DNA of 64,000 nucleotides from Dastarcus helophoroides. Lineage: Eukaryota; Arthropoda; Insecta; Coleoptera; Bothrideridae. Below the pieces are notes generated by a model, which worked only from the letters and a program-made list of their open reading frames with translations, was not told the origin of the DNA and made no database searches. This document shows, one piece after another, positions 35,181 to 49,200 of this stretch. Position numbers and translations under genes: made by a program. The DNA lies in the NCBI GenBank assembly GCA_028583605.1, contig CM053327.1, positions 17,471,629 to 17,535,628 on the forward strand, in the 5' to 3' direction. The first letter of the stretch is position 1, and the number at the start of each line of letters is the position of its first letter.

Positions 35181-36514
35181 TTTCGAGTTTTTTGGCGGCT
35201 TAGTCGCTCCAAACCCTCTCCTAACTGCGGCCATGGCTTCGAATCAGCTATTGAGACACCAATGCGGCGTTTAAAAATTGCAGTTAAATAATATACTAAA
35301 TTGGATCTGAGAAAAAACTGTGACGGGACTACTTGCTCAGGAGGACCCTTCTGCACCGCACAATACAGTCCCCTTAGTTTCGCTACGGTGTGGTAGAAAA
35401 AAAAATGAAAATGCATTAATATAAACGTCTTTAATTTTTGAAGTGACTAATATAAAACAGACTAGAACTTACAAAATCAAAAAGACATACAAAAGTTAAA
35501 ATTATAAAGCAACAAATTGGCGTACATAGAATATTTGGTACAATTACTCAAGGCACATCATTTGAATTATATTAAATACAATTTTTTCCTGAAGCCACTT
35601 TGGTATTAAAGATATAACAGATTCAAGTATTAAATATGAAGAATCAAAAAATACGTATATTAGTATATTTTGCTGTATAAACTTCTGTTGCAAAATTGGC
35701 AGACAGGTGCAAATGGAGTAGTGAAGAGAGAATTAGAAATTGATACATATTCCAGTTTACTTATTTGAAACCAAAATATTTCTAATTTACAAAATGAAGA
35801 ACAAGTTTTAACAGTCTTGCATCTTTCAATAAATACATACATTTCAATACTTAAGAGCTGACTAAGCAAACTTCAGGGAACTTATAACTATAAGGAACTT
35901 TATTACAATGGTTTTTCTTTCAGAATATCAATTCCTTTAAAAAAAATGTACGTCAAAATAATTTATCATGAAAATTGCAGAATTGCCTTAACTATAAATT
36001 CTTTTTCATTTTGCATCAAATTAAGTTAATGAAAACCCAACCACGCTAAGAGATTTGTTTTTCTTTTTGATTCATTTCAATTCAATTAAATTTCAGTATC
36101 AAAAAATAACAACAGAGTGGATAAAATCAGCTATGTTCAAAATTATCAAAACATCAGAAAATCAATCAATGCAAAATGAAGAAAATATTTAATTGGTTAA
36201 ACTTATACTGTTTTTATTGATTCCTCGTTTGCTATCGTTAAAAAAAATTCTGCATTAAAAACCCACTTCACAAAACATGCTTTTTGGTATCTGACAAAAC
36301 ACAGTTATGACAAATTATAGTTTTTAAATTGTAAAAATGTAACAGTACACTTAATGAGAACAACGTATTACCATCCTTGCATTACGTCAAATAATCCACA
36401 TAGAACATTTTTATTTTTAGTTTTACTACTGTTCATACATGGTTCTCATCAAAATTCCCTTTTGAGTATCAACTCGACTTATATATTATACATATCTTTT
36501 CAAAAGATGATAGT
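35181..36514 (-). other. Unassigned DNA and Amot 3' flank
   Basis: 35181-35420 is a moderately GC-rich piece with a minus-strand open frame that I do not recognise. 35420-36514 is AT-rich DNA downstream of the Amot stop codon. The first AATAAA signal on the minus strand is at 36410-36415, about 100 nt after the stop, and another is at 36213-36218. The 3' untranslated region probably ends just left of one of these. Confidence 0.4.
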
Positions 36515-37248
36515 TTAAAATTGTATACGATATTTAGTACTGGTACCGTCAGTCGAAGACTTACTATCTCTCCCCAATGAAGAACCTCTTCTCATGGACC
36601 CTCCAAAAAGCCTTACCTTAGATGGGGGAGGCAAAGAACTGGCTGAATTATCACTCAGAGTGGAGGTGGAATCTCTTTCTCCCTCCCGAACTACCACTTC
36701 TTATTCTCTCCATCGGTTTTCGAAGAGAAGCACTTGAACCTCCACTTTCTGATAATCTCCCATATTCTCCTAGTTTTCTAGGAGGCGGAATTAGCGATCT
36801 AGCTGGAGAAGCTCTTCTGCTGCTCGCATTGGAACTCAGAGAGTCCCCACCGTCGGATTTTTTTCTCCCGCCCAATTCTCCTCCTGATTCCGGAAGTCTA
36901 TTGTAATCGCCTAAACGTCTTGGTAGACCGCTGCGGTGATGTGAGGATCGTGGAGGACGTGGCAATGAACTAGGAGAGGGGCAGTGATTTTTATTTGATT
37001 GATTGGAGGAACTGCGTTCCTGCGCTAGTAGGAGGAGGTGTCGAACTTTCTTGCATTCTTTGTTGCTGGCTAGTCCGACCCTGTTTCTCTAATAGTAGCA
37101 TCTCGCCGGACTCGTGCCTGGAAGGCGGTAAAAACTCAAAGAGGCCACCAGCATTTGACGTTACACCCGCCAGTAATGGTTTGGGTATTTTTCCTTTTCT
37201 CTGCGCAGTGACTGGATTAGTGAATCCTGGAAAACAGCAAAGAGCCCG
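36515..37248 (-). CDS. Amot: Amot exon 10 (C-terminal tail)
   Basis: Acceptor ATCCATTTCAG|CGGGCT after a T-rich tract, phase 0, fitting exon 9. Reads RALCCFPGFTNPVTAQRKG, GLFEFLPPSRHESG, then a Ser/Arg/Pro-rich tail with two similar blocks, RLGDYNRLPESGG and KLGEYGRLSESGG, ending KYRIQF. The tail occupies three successive frames: the first stops at 36991, the second at 36651, the third at 36515. Each change needs one base skipped (about 37020 and 36690). The terminal I-Q-F would suit a class II PDZ ligand. Assignment to Amot rests on splice phase and on the absence of another gene nearby. Confidence 0.55.
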
Positions 37249-40200
37249 CTGAAATGGATAAGAAAAAAACGAGAATTGGGATTTGTCCGGGACCTGTTTT
37301 TCTGTCTTTTTAGGTTAGTAACACGGCACGCCACTCGGCAGCCATGCAGGGGAAAACACAGGCCGGGAAAACTATCCTAACGTTTATTAAATCTAACACT
37401 CAAAATAAAAACAAATCTCTCATACCTTTATTGTTATAAATGTAGTCGACATATTATTGCGCATATAGTACGTGTGCATACAGACTGTTTGAGTCATAAT
37501 GTCATTAACTTTAATCGCGTATTCGAAAGGTTTAAGAAAGACAGAATATCGAAAAAAAATCCAGAGACCCTTAATGAAAAAGACACATCAACCCATAAAA
37601 TGGCGCTAGCGATTTTCAATAAATGGTTTACGATTTCATATGTAGGTCAACACAAGCTTATAACGTTATCACGCTGGCAAGAGTAGAGATAAGGCAGACT
37701 ATCCATCCCTAATTAATGACGAATAAATTTTTAAGTATTATTGGCTGCATAATTACTTTGTATTTCCATACATTTGAAACTTATACGAGAATATATAATT
37801 TACCCACATTAAATTTTTTATAGCACATCCACAAAATCAAATCAGTGCACAAACTGTCGGATTATTTTATTTCGTTTTGTATTAAACATTTGGCGCATGT
37901 TGTTTATGATAAATATGCCAACGTCGAAATTTCTAGCACAGAACAACAAAGATTTAATTTCTCAAGATGGGTACAGAAATAATCAAGTGTCTAAATTTTC
38001 CAACTATTTACGCTTTGAGGGGTATATGAAAAGAAAAAATAAGACGACTCATCGGTTAATAACACATGGTTTTAAACATTCCTATCGGCATCCCATGTTT
38101 CTTTCATAGATTCACAGAACTCAAAACATCGGAAAAATACATATCTTACGATTACCAGACGCTTAAACTCACTTTTTAAATTCCGCACTGTTCATGCAAT
38201 TCGTTTTTGCTATCGACCGATCATGGGCGAAGTTAAGTCAGCCGACCGATGGGGGCTTCCTCTTTCTGATTTTACGACAATTATTTTTTAATTTGTTAAC
38301 TATTTTTGAATGCAGGATTATCTAGCGTGAAATACACTTTGTTTTATTTTTTCGCAAAAAAATTTCACATTCTTTCCAAATTACTACTTTAAAATTAAAA
38401 CTTAACAACTTTTTCTCTGAACATTTCTCATCACTGAAATGTTCATTATCTTTTAATAAATTTTGACTTTTTCTCGAAGAGGTGACTTTTTGAAAATTCT
38501 GGATTTTTTCAGAAATCTGACCAAATTTCGAATTTTTTTTAATTTAGATTTTTAAATTTGGATATTTTGAAAAAATTTCATCTTTTTCAAAATTTTACCC
38601 TTTTCAAAATTTTGTTATTTTCAAAATTGCAGCATTTTTGGACTTCTGGCAATTTTTTTTGAAAATTTGAATCCATTTTGAATATTTCAACTTTTTCTTT
38701 AAATATTTGCCTTTTTTTGAATATTTCATCTTTTATAAAAAGTTTTGACTTTTTTAAATATTAAGCTTTATTAAAAATTTTGTCTTCCTTCAAAATCACG
38801 ACTCCTACTGAAAATTCTGTCCCTATTTTTTAAATCACGAATTTGGGCATGTTTGAAAAATTTTATCTTTTTTAACATTTAAGTCAAGCAATTTTTTCTG
38901 ACTTCTGCAAAATTGCAGCCAGTTTTGAATATTTCAACTTTTTCTTGAATCATTTGCCTTTTTTTGAATATTTTACCTTTTATAAAAAAATTTCTACTTT
39001 TCTAAATTTCCAAGTTTTATTGAAAATTATGCCTTTCTTTAAAACTACGACTTCTACTGAAAATTCTGACTTTTTTTTTAAATTCGACATTTCCAAATTT
39101 CATTTTTATTCTGATTTTTCAATTTCAAACAAATTTTGGCTTTTTGAGAATGTTGACTTTTTGTTGAAAATTAAGTATGTTTGAAATTTTGAAATATTTG
39201 AAAATTTTGACATTTTTCAATATATCCGACCCATTTTAAATAATTCGATTTTTTTCTAAAAATTTCGACTTTTCTTAAAAATTACATACGCCTTTTAATT
39301 AATTGTGACATGTTCAAAGTTCCACATTTTCCACTTTAAATTTGTTTCATTCTATTTTTTTCTTTTTTGAAAATTTCAACTCTCAATTTTTTTTTGAAAA
39401 TTTCGACTTTTTTAAAATTTCAAACTTTACCAAAATTCTCGACTTCTTTTTAAAAAAAGTCGAATTTTAATTTTCAATTTCCACTTTTTCAAAATTTCTA
39501 CATTTCAAATTTTCCCCCCTAAATTTTGACTTTTTGGAAAATGTTACCTTTGGTTCAAAATATGACTTTCCAAAATTAGTATATTTCGAAAATTTTCACC
39601 ATTTTCGGTATTTCAAGTGGTTTAAAATAATTCGAACTTTACTTGAACAATTCGACTCTTCAAAATTTCGACATTTTCAGCTTATCATCTTTTCCAAAAT
39701 TTCCACTTCAAATTGTTTTAATGCCACTTAATTGGAAAATTTCAACTCTCTTAATTTTTTTGTAAATTTCGACTTTTTTTGAAAATTTCGATCCTTTTTT
39801 AAAACTGTTTCAAAATTTGATTTTTTTAAATTTGACCTTTTTTGAAAATCTTGAATTTGAACATTTCGATCCTTTTTGAAAAATTAAACATTTTCAGCCA
39901 GAAATTTTGAAAAAGTCGAAATTTTTAAAATAATGTTGCCTTTTTTTGAAAATTTCAAATTATTTGAAGAATTATGGTTTTTTTTATTTTGCGATCTTTT
40001 TGAAAATTGAACTTTTTTAAAACTTTCTACTCTTTTGAAAATGTTCCCTTTTTTAAAATTTCGACTTTATTCAAATTTTTTGACCTTTTGAAAAACTAAT
40101 TTTTTGATAAGTTTTTATTCATTTTTATCCTTCGTCACTTTTTTGATAATTTCTATATTTCAAAATTTCCACTTTTTTCTGTAACTCCCACTTTCTTCCA

Positions 40201-43200
40201 AAATCTCCACTTTTTATCCCAAATTTTCATTTTTTTAAAATTTAGACTATCAAGATTTTTACCATTTTCATTACTTTTGAATATTTCCACCATTTTTCAA
40301 AAAATTTTTTGGCTTGATTGAAAATTTGAATAATTTTATAAATTTCAAGTTTTGAAAATTTCAACTCAAAAAGTTCTCTTCTTTTCAACAATTTTTACTT
40401 GTTTTTTAAATGTCCACTATTTTTCAAATATTATTTTTTTAATATTGACATTATTTAAACTCTTTTGAAAATTCCACCTTTCTGCAAATTTTGTTTTTTT
40501 TTTTCAAAACTAACTTTTTCTAGAAATTTTTACTTTTAAAAAAATGTCCACTATTTCAAAACCAGGACCTCTCAAAATTTAAGTTTTTAAAAATTCCAAA
40601 TTTTTCGAAATTTCGACTTTTTTTTCAGTGTTTTCAATTTTACCTTTTTATTTGATTTTAAACTCGAAATTTCGTATCTTTATCAATATTTTAAAGATCT
40701 AGCTAAAATTGATCTTTAAGAATTTTGAGTTTTTCGGTCGACATTTTCATTTTCTTTTTGTGGTAAAATTACGAGCTTACTTTTTTCTAAATTTTCACTT
40801 TAACCTTAAAATTGGGATTTTGATAAGGAATTAGATTTTTTCTCGAAATAACGACTTAAAATCCGATTTCTAGGATAGTGTTTTCAATAAATTTAGATTT
40901 TCCCAAACTATTTACGTTAACTTCCAAAATTTCTAGTTTTTTTTATAAATTTTAATTCTAGATTCAATCTTTTTCTAAAATCTTTTACGTTTAACTCGAA
41001 ATTTGGGACTAACATTCAAAGTTTTGATAATAAATAGTTAAAAGTACAAATTTAAAATCGAAGTTTTAACTTTAATCCGTAAATTTCAATGTTAAAGTTA
41101 ACATTTCTTTAAAAGTTGTAAGTTAAGAAATTGACTTTGATTTTTTATTTGAAATATTAAACTCTTCTACTTATAAACTCTACTCAATTCATGACAAAAT
41201 TACGGAGAAAGTCAAAAAAAATTTGAAATGTTAAGATGTATGTAGTATCTCAAAATTTTACGTGGAACTAGGTATACTGAATTTCTTTAAATGTCAAGGT
41301 TGACATCTAACTTTACAATGAGTTACAGAATATATTGTAATTACTTGTTATTTTTTATATTTTATATGTTTTAAAAGGTTCCTAAGTGCCTGAGAAGGTA
41401 AGAAGAGTATGATGACAACATTTAAATAATTTAAGGGGCTAAGATAATTCGGATTCTGGGGGGCATGCGAAACAAAGAATCATCCAACGACTTTTTCGGA
41501 GTTCTCAGGACCGAAAGTATCATTTAATGCCCGGTTGTTTTTTATTTATTCCCCTGGCGACCCAATAACAGATATTTTAACTATTTTATTTATAAACATT
41601 AACGATTTGAGACCACAAAGACAATTCTACGACCCGGTATTTTACTTTTGTGGCCCAGTGCCGGATTGCGACCCACTGGCAGGAAAACGCTGATCCAAGC
41701 AATGTTTTGTTTCTCCCGGTTCTAGATTGCACAGCTGTCACATTCTTCTTATTTAGCGATGTAGAAGCCGCCTAAAGTCAGTGACGGCCCGAAAAAATAT
41801 TTTTAAATCATAATTTAAATTTAGTTATGAATTGAAAACATTTTTTTCCCAGCGTAAACATACCTGAACAATTTTTTAATCACGTATTCGAATCATACTC
41901 ATTTTATCCATCTTCACTTAAAATTAATGACATTATAACTAAAACACTCCATATAATTTGTAATTAGTGATTTGCTGCGAGGATTAATTAAAGATTTAGC
42001 AATACCTATCATTTTTACAAACTAATTCAACTGATAAATGCTCTATGGCTTTTATATCCAGAAGAAATTAATTGTGGTGTGTGAATATAATTTCATATTA
42101 ACACGTTATTTCTAAAATAAAGTCCAAAGTCTTGCCAATGGACATTTAATTTAATCCACTGATCTTTCGAGGCAATAATATTATAATTAAAATACTTAAT
42201 GCCCATTTTTTGACCCTCACCGTCTCCTACTTGAAGAGTTACAAAGATGAAGATTTAAGTGATGACACTATACAATTTTGAAAATTCGTCTCGCAACTGC
42301 GTTAAATAGGCAATAAAAATTTGTATGGAAGATCCACATTTTTAAAGTTGGAAATATGAAAATTGGCAATTCATTAATTTTCTTAAGGTAATCCAACAAA
42401 TTCGTATTCGAAAATACATTTGCGATCTCGATATCGATTTTCAGAAGAAAATTAATTTTAAATTGCGAACCGTGCAGAATATTTTAAAAGGAAACGATAA
42501 TTAATCACTAAATACAAATACCTTCAGTTTTACGAATCTATGAAGGAAACGGCTAATGCCGTTGGACATTTTTCAAACAGGTGCTGTTTACCGTCGAATC
42601 ATTTTTTTTTCGTACCCGTAAAAACCCTCAGATAATTCGGGATTGATATAAGGAAGATAAGCAATTAAAGTGTATTTCTGTAGGTACCCATGTAACATTT
42701 CGAAAAATAGTGACGATTTTCGAAAAAAAAGTCTAAATAAAAAAAAATAGAAAATCTGCAGTAAAATTTTTAAAGTCAAACTCTTAAAAATGAATTAAAA
42801 TTTTGAAAAGTGTCAATATTTTAAAACCCTTTCAAATGTTCAAATTTTAAATATATCGAAATTTTGAATCAAATGATATTTTCAAAATAAATGAAAATCT
42901 AAGGAATAAACAAAATATTCAAAGCAAGTTGAAATTTTGAAAATTAAACAATATTTTGGAGTCGATATTTTCAAAAAAAAATTAAAAATTTCGAAAAAAT
43001 CGCAAATTTTGAAAAAGTCTAAAATTTTGAAGTCATAATTTTTTAAAAAAAGTCGAAAATTTAATGGAAAGTTTAAATTTTAAAAAAGGTTACGATTTAC
43101 AAAAAAAATCAAAAACTGTCAAAACTTTGAAAAAGTCGACATATTTGAAAAAATAAGGCATTTAAAAAAACAGACATTTTCAAAGAAAAAAATTAAAATT

Positions 43201-46200
43201 TTTAAAAAGCGGAAATTTTGAAAATACTCCTAAAATTTTAAAAATAGTCCAATTTTAAAAAAAGTCGGTCAAATTTTCAATAACTTCCGAAATTTTTGAA
43301 GTCTAAATATTGAAGAAAAACCAAAATTATCAAAGAGTTAAAAAAAACTTCAAAACAAGTAGACATTTTGAAAAAGTTAAGTCATAATTTTCAAAAAAAA
43401 ACTCAAAATGTTCATGTGCTTTTCAAAATATGCTGAAAATTGAAAAAATGACATTAAAAAAATTAAAATGTTTAAAAAGAAAGGTTAAAAATACTTTAAA
43501 ATTTAAAAAATAGTTCAGATTAAAATTAAATTAAAATTATCAGAAAAAGCGAAATTTTTAAAAAGTTCGAGATTTTAAAAGGTTAAAAAATTTGGGTAAT
43601 TAAAATTTTTTAATCGAAAATTTTTTAAGAAGTTAACATTTTGCAAAAAATGTCCACATTTGGAAAAATTTGAAATTTTGAAAAATATTATTAACAGAAT
43701 CACGAAATTATAGTAACAAAATTCCAAAAAAACCGACAAATCAAAAATTATCGCAATTTTGAAAATTTGACGAAATTTTGAAAAATTTCAAAAATATTAA
43801 AAAAGGTTAAAATTTTGATAAAACTTTAAAATTGTTAAAGTTGAAAACGATTGTCAAAAGAAAATCAAAGTGCTGAATAAATGACATGAAAAAGTCGACA
43901 TTTCCAAAAAATTCTGAAATTTGAAAAAATGAGACGTTTTCAAAGACAATTCAAGATGTTTATGAAGTTGAAACTTTGAAAAATACTCTAAAAAATAGCC
44001 TAAATTCAAAAAATTTACAGTCCAATATTTCGTACAATCCGAAATTTTTGAACTCTAAATATTGAAGAAAAGCCAAAATTATCAGAAAAGTCGAAATTTT
44101 AAAATGTTAAATGTTTTGGGTAATTGAAATGTTTAAATTGAAAATGTTTTTAAAAAATTAAAATTTTGAAAAAAATGTCGACATGTTGAAATTGTCGACA
44201 TTTTCAAAATAAATTACTGAAATAACGAAATTATTCTTTGTCTTCCAATCTCCATGTGGGGTCAGGAATTCTTTCCTCTTATCCCTTCGTCGCTCTGTTC
44301 GTTCTATTAAGAACTTTGTCTCCTCTCGTTGTTTCTGTTTGGTTTTGTCGCCTCTCTAGAGATTCAGACCTTCCATGTCTGCTTCTCTTTTTTCTGCAGA
44401 CTTTACATATCTGCCCTTTTTGTGCCATTCACTGAAAACACCCTCTTCAGCGCCTTGTTTTTCTTTCGCCTACTAGTCATTTCACCGAACCCCCGGGGAA
44501 ACCATACAAAAACCTAGGGTTAGTAGACTGCTTCTAGTCTGGTTGATTCACTCTACTTCACTCTACTATCCCCAGTAGTTCCTGCATCTTCTCTATGAAG
44601 TTGTTAATTTCCTTTGTCGATGCTCCTGAGCTGGAAAATTGCGCTACCATGTCACACAAAATAATGCCCTTTTGTCTTTTTTTTCCCTTCTTGTTTGCTT
44701 CATCTCTCTCTTCTTGCTTCTTTGCCTTTCCGTCTTCTCTTTTTTCTGCCTTCTTTTCGTTGTCTTCTATCTTCGCCCTAGCTTTACTTGCTTATGAGAC
44801 TCCCTCGATTCTCTTTGCAGTATTGACTTTGCTGTTTCTAGTTTTCGGTAATGGGGGACAACCGCGATAGCTCGCAGGGTGAGCTCTTTCGAAGTTGGCG
44901 CATTTTGCCGGCTGTGTCTTCGGAAGTTCGCATGTCTTCGTATCATGCTTTTGCCCGCATTTGACGCAGATTGGGTCAGCGTGGCAATTCTTCTGCGTGT
45001 GTCCGTAGCTCTGGCAGTTGAAACACTGCCCGACGTCTTTTCTTCTCCTGAGGGCCTCTACTCCTATATCTAGGCCGCAGCAGGTTTTCATTTCGTAAAT
45101 CTTCTTCTCGTCTCGATTTACCTCAACAAAGACGAGCGGCATTATTGTCCTCTCCTTGCTTCTCTTGTACATCCGAACAATTTTAGTTGAATGAAATCCT
45201 TTTTCCTTTAAATCGGCTTCAACTTCTTTTTCCTTCAGGAAAGTGGGAATTCCTCTCGGTACTACCTTGAGGTTTCTTTCCTCTCAAAGGGAGTACGTGT
45301 GGTGCTGAATTTTTTCCCTTGAGTTCTTTAACAAGGGCTTGATGATCTTCTGGGCGAGTAAGATAGATTTTTATTATATCCTTACTTGCTTGTGCCTTGA
45401 TGTATTCAATTTTCTTCTTCATGGTATTCGCAGTTACCGTCCAATTTTTCTGCTCCCGCAGAATAACTGGAGGTACCTGTCCTTTTCTTTCTCGAGTTTT
45501 GTTATTACTTTTGCTAGGCTTTGCTTGAATAGCCGTGATATTGAATTCATCAGTCTTCTTGCGCTTTACACGCTTTTCCTTTTCTTCTCTTTTCTTTTCC
45601 ATTGCTATACTCTCTGAGTTAACGACGGAATTGTCAGTATTTTCTTCGCTGTCTTCTTCATTTTGTGTTGAGATTAAATCTTCCTTCTTTTTTTCAGCAA
45701 CCAAGCATTCTACATTTTGTGTAGCGCTCAAGTCACCTACTTTGTCCTTTATTGCCGTCTCTATCATTAAAAGTATTTTCTTTAATGCCTCTATCGACAT
45801 ATTTTTAAAATCGTGGTCGGATTTCGGGCTTCTTGCCCTTTGGCAGGTCTTTAGCTTTTTCTCTTCATTGTCGCAACGAAATTAGTAACTTTTTTTAATC
45901 GACATTTTGAAAAATTGTCGCAATTTAAAAAATGAAATTCCCAACCAAAGTCAAAACTTTGAAATAGTTGGAATTTAAAAAAGTAGTCAAAATTTTGAAA
46001 AAAAATATAATTTATGATTTTCAAAAAATTTAAATTTTGAAAAGAGGTGGAATATTGAAAAAATCGAAAATTTTAAAAAGTTGAAATTTTTAAAACAGTC
46101 GAGGAAATGTTACAGTGTCAAAGTTTTCAGAATCGTTGAGATTTTCAAAAATATGCGAAATTTTCGAAAAAATGTAAACTTTGAAAAGTTAAAATTCAAA

Positions 46201-49200
46201 ATCTATTGAAATTTTCAAGCAAAAATTTTTAATTTAAACATAAAAAAGTCAAAAATTTCAAGAACAGTAGTAAACATTTTTTAAAAGTCAAAATGTTAAG
46301 AAAAAGTTGACATTTTTTTAAAAGACCCAAAATTTTGACAAGAATTCGAAATTTTGCAAATAAAGTCTAAAGTTTGAAGTTTTTTTAAATATTTCAACCC
46401 TTCAAAAAACTCTACATTCTAAATACCTGAAAAGTAAAAGTTTTGAAAAATGTCAACATTTTCAGAAAGTTAACATTTTGACAAGTTCAAATTTTGAAAC
46501 GTCAAACATTTAAAAAACCGAAAATTTAAGAAAAGTCGAAATTTTGGTGAAAAAATCGAAATCTTAAAATCAAGTCGACATTTTGTGAAAATTTAATATC
46601 TTCAAAAAAAAAGCAAAAATTAACAAAAAATCGCAAAATTAAAAAGGTTGAGAATTTCAAAAAATTCTAAAATTTGGAAAAATATTAAAATTTAAAAAAA
46701 TCAAAGAAAGTAGTGGCTGTGGTAACAGTGAGTGAGGTTGGATGACATACCAGCAAGTTTGTCTCATAATTTTAATCGACCAAAAAAAGTTGGAGTCTGG
46801 AATTAGCAAAATTATTTGAAATAACATCCGAAATTATCCGAAACATTATCGGTTCGGTTACGGATTCGGATATTTTTTATTTCAGATATTCGACAGTTTC
46901 AGTCACGGTTGCGGAGCTCCGTAACATCCCAGTATCTAGTACTTACAAGGTCGTAGAACGGGGATAAATTATGGAATATTTAGTAGAAATTTTGACTTTT
47001 TAGAAGTTTTTAGAATGTTGTGAAGAAACTTGCTATGCAGGCATTTTATTTACAGAATCACCAATATTTTTAACAATTTATCAATAAATCAGTTTACCGA
47101 TATTACAAGCTCCAATGTTTATTAAGTTATATACATATAAAAAAGTTGACAATAAAATCTAATTGAAGTCATTTTTATGACATTTTAACAGAGCTGAAAT
47201 ATCTTGGTTAATTTACTGTAATCAATATTAATTAATTGAGATAAAAAAGAAGAAACCATTTTAAGATATAAACCTTCCAAGCATTTTCTAAAAGTTGACA
47301 CAGATCCAAGTAAAACATTAAAAATATTCCGCCAAAACAACAGATGTGAAATCAGATATGCTTCGTTTAACTTCATAATGAGTTTTTCCTTGATCATTTG
47401 ACGAAATGGCATATGAAATGAGTATAAAAATAAATGTAGTAAAAATAAGAGTCAAATTATAGAAAGATGAAATTAAAACCAAATCTAAAACATGCTTGAC
47501 AGACTTGTAAAAAAAAATGAAAGATAAATTGACAAATGAAGTCATGAAGTCTGAGTACCAAAATTAATCAGTTTAAATTTCATAAATTGATAATTTTTTC
47601 CTGAAGATTTAATATTTTATATTTAAGTAATCAAGAGCAATTTTATTATTTTAAATATTAAAACACTCCCCTGTCAAATATGAGCATATAGTCAGAAAAA
47701 TTGCATCAGTAAAGGCATAATAATGAAAATACTAAAACTGAGATAATTAACTGATATGTGATTACATCTTTTAAGAAATAATATCATTTGATAGATGAAA
47801 TTATGAAATAATATTAGTGGAATGCCAATAAAGCAAAAAATTTTGAGTCATTTTAAAAAGCAAAGTAATAAATTCAAAAGCTACTAAGTAGTTTAAAAAA
47901 AAGCAGGCGAAGGCAAAAAGTGGAATAACACGCAGCCATTCATAAATAAATATTTTATTGAAAAATAAACACATGCTGTTCAGAACACATACATGCATAA
48001 AGTCTCACTACTTTAATACTGGTGCATATTCTGATCATATGGAAATTTTAACAATCATTTACAAATGAAAAATTCTGTTTTTTAAATATTTCACCAGTAC
48101 AATATTAATCACATATGGTTAATTTTATACTGATCAAATCACTTTTATGATGAATATATTTAAGTTCGTACTCATATAAAGTTTGATAAAAATTTTAATT
48201 AAATATAATTTGAAATAAAATTAACACTGGTTAGTCTTCTTCATAAAAATTAACCCTATGTGGCAAACTAAAATAATTCACTTTGGTCCAATACAAAATA
48301 TTCACACATCACAACTATTTACAAATAAACAATAAAAAGGAAAAATTCTATTATAATTCACTCAAAAAAAAAAAAAAAACTCATAACAAAAAACGACGGA
48401 CTCACTATTGTACTGTATGATATTTCACCGAGATAATTTGTATAATTTCATATCTTGTACGACTTATTTCTCTGGCGTTTTAATACGTTTGTTTTTTTTA
48501 CCATACAGTTAATAGAATGTTTCCGTTTCTCCTACCTTGCTAAGTAGTTGCGAATCTAGTTGGCTATCAATTTCCTTTAGTTGGTTATCCAATGTTTGCT
48601 TTGTAGAATCAAAGCTTTTATTGGCTTCATACTTATAGGAGGGCATGTGGTATGACGAGTCACTTCCCGTGTAGGAATTGCCCGAACCAAATCCTGTTGA
48701 ACTTGTCAATACACTGCTCACTAAAATAGGAGAAAATGCAATTATCAGAGTAGAAAAAAAATCAGTAGTTTCAAAATGTATAGTACTGAACAAAAGGCCA
48801 CTTTTTTCCCAACTTATACATATAAAACGCTACTTTCCAACCAGTAGGAAGCACCTCCCTGAGAGGAGGGGGGGATGAAGAGATCATAAGGGGGTCCAAT
48901 GTGTTTGAACATATTAAAGAAAAATTCATTTGAAGCCTAAATCACCCATTAATTTATTCGGTTGTTGTTCAAATTTTGACAATTCAATTTGCAGCGCTCC
49001 ACCTGCGCTCTCACTAAAAATATATTTTTCGTGAATATACGACACAATTAAAAATAAAAAACGTCATCTTTAAATTTATCACTTTTTGAAAATTAAAACT
49101 TTTTTAAAAATTTTGACTTCTGGAAAATATTGGGACTTTTGAAAGGTGGATTTTTTTCTAGATAAGTTTTTTCAAAGTTTCGCTTTTAACTCGCAGATTT

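Noticed and set aside
35087..35416. 109-codon minus-strand frame
   Set aside because: Its first half has balanced composition, but no domain or splice context was recognised and its second half is filler; left as unassigned DNA.
36622..36906. 94-codon Pro/Leu-rich frame on the plus strand
   Set aside because: It lies antisense to the Amot C-terminal exon, whose Ser/Arg/Pro-rich codons create it.
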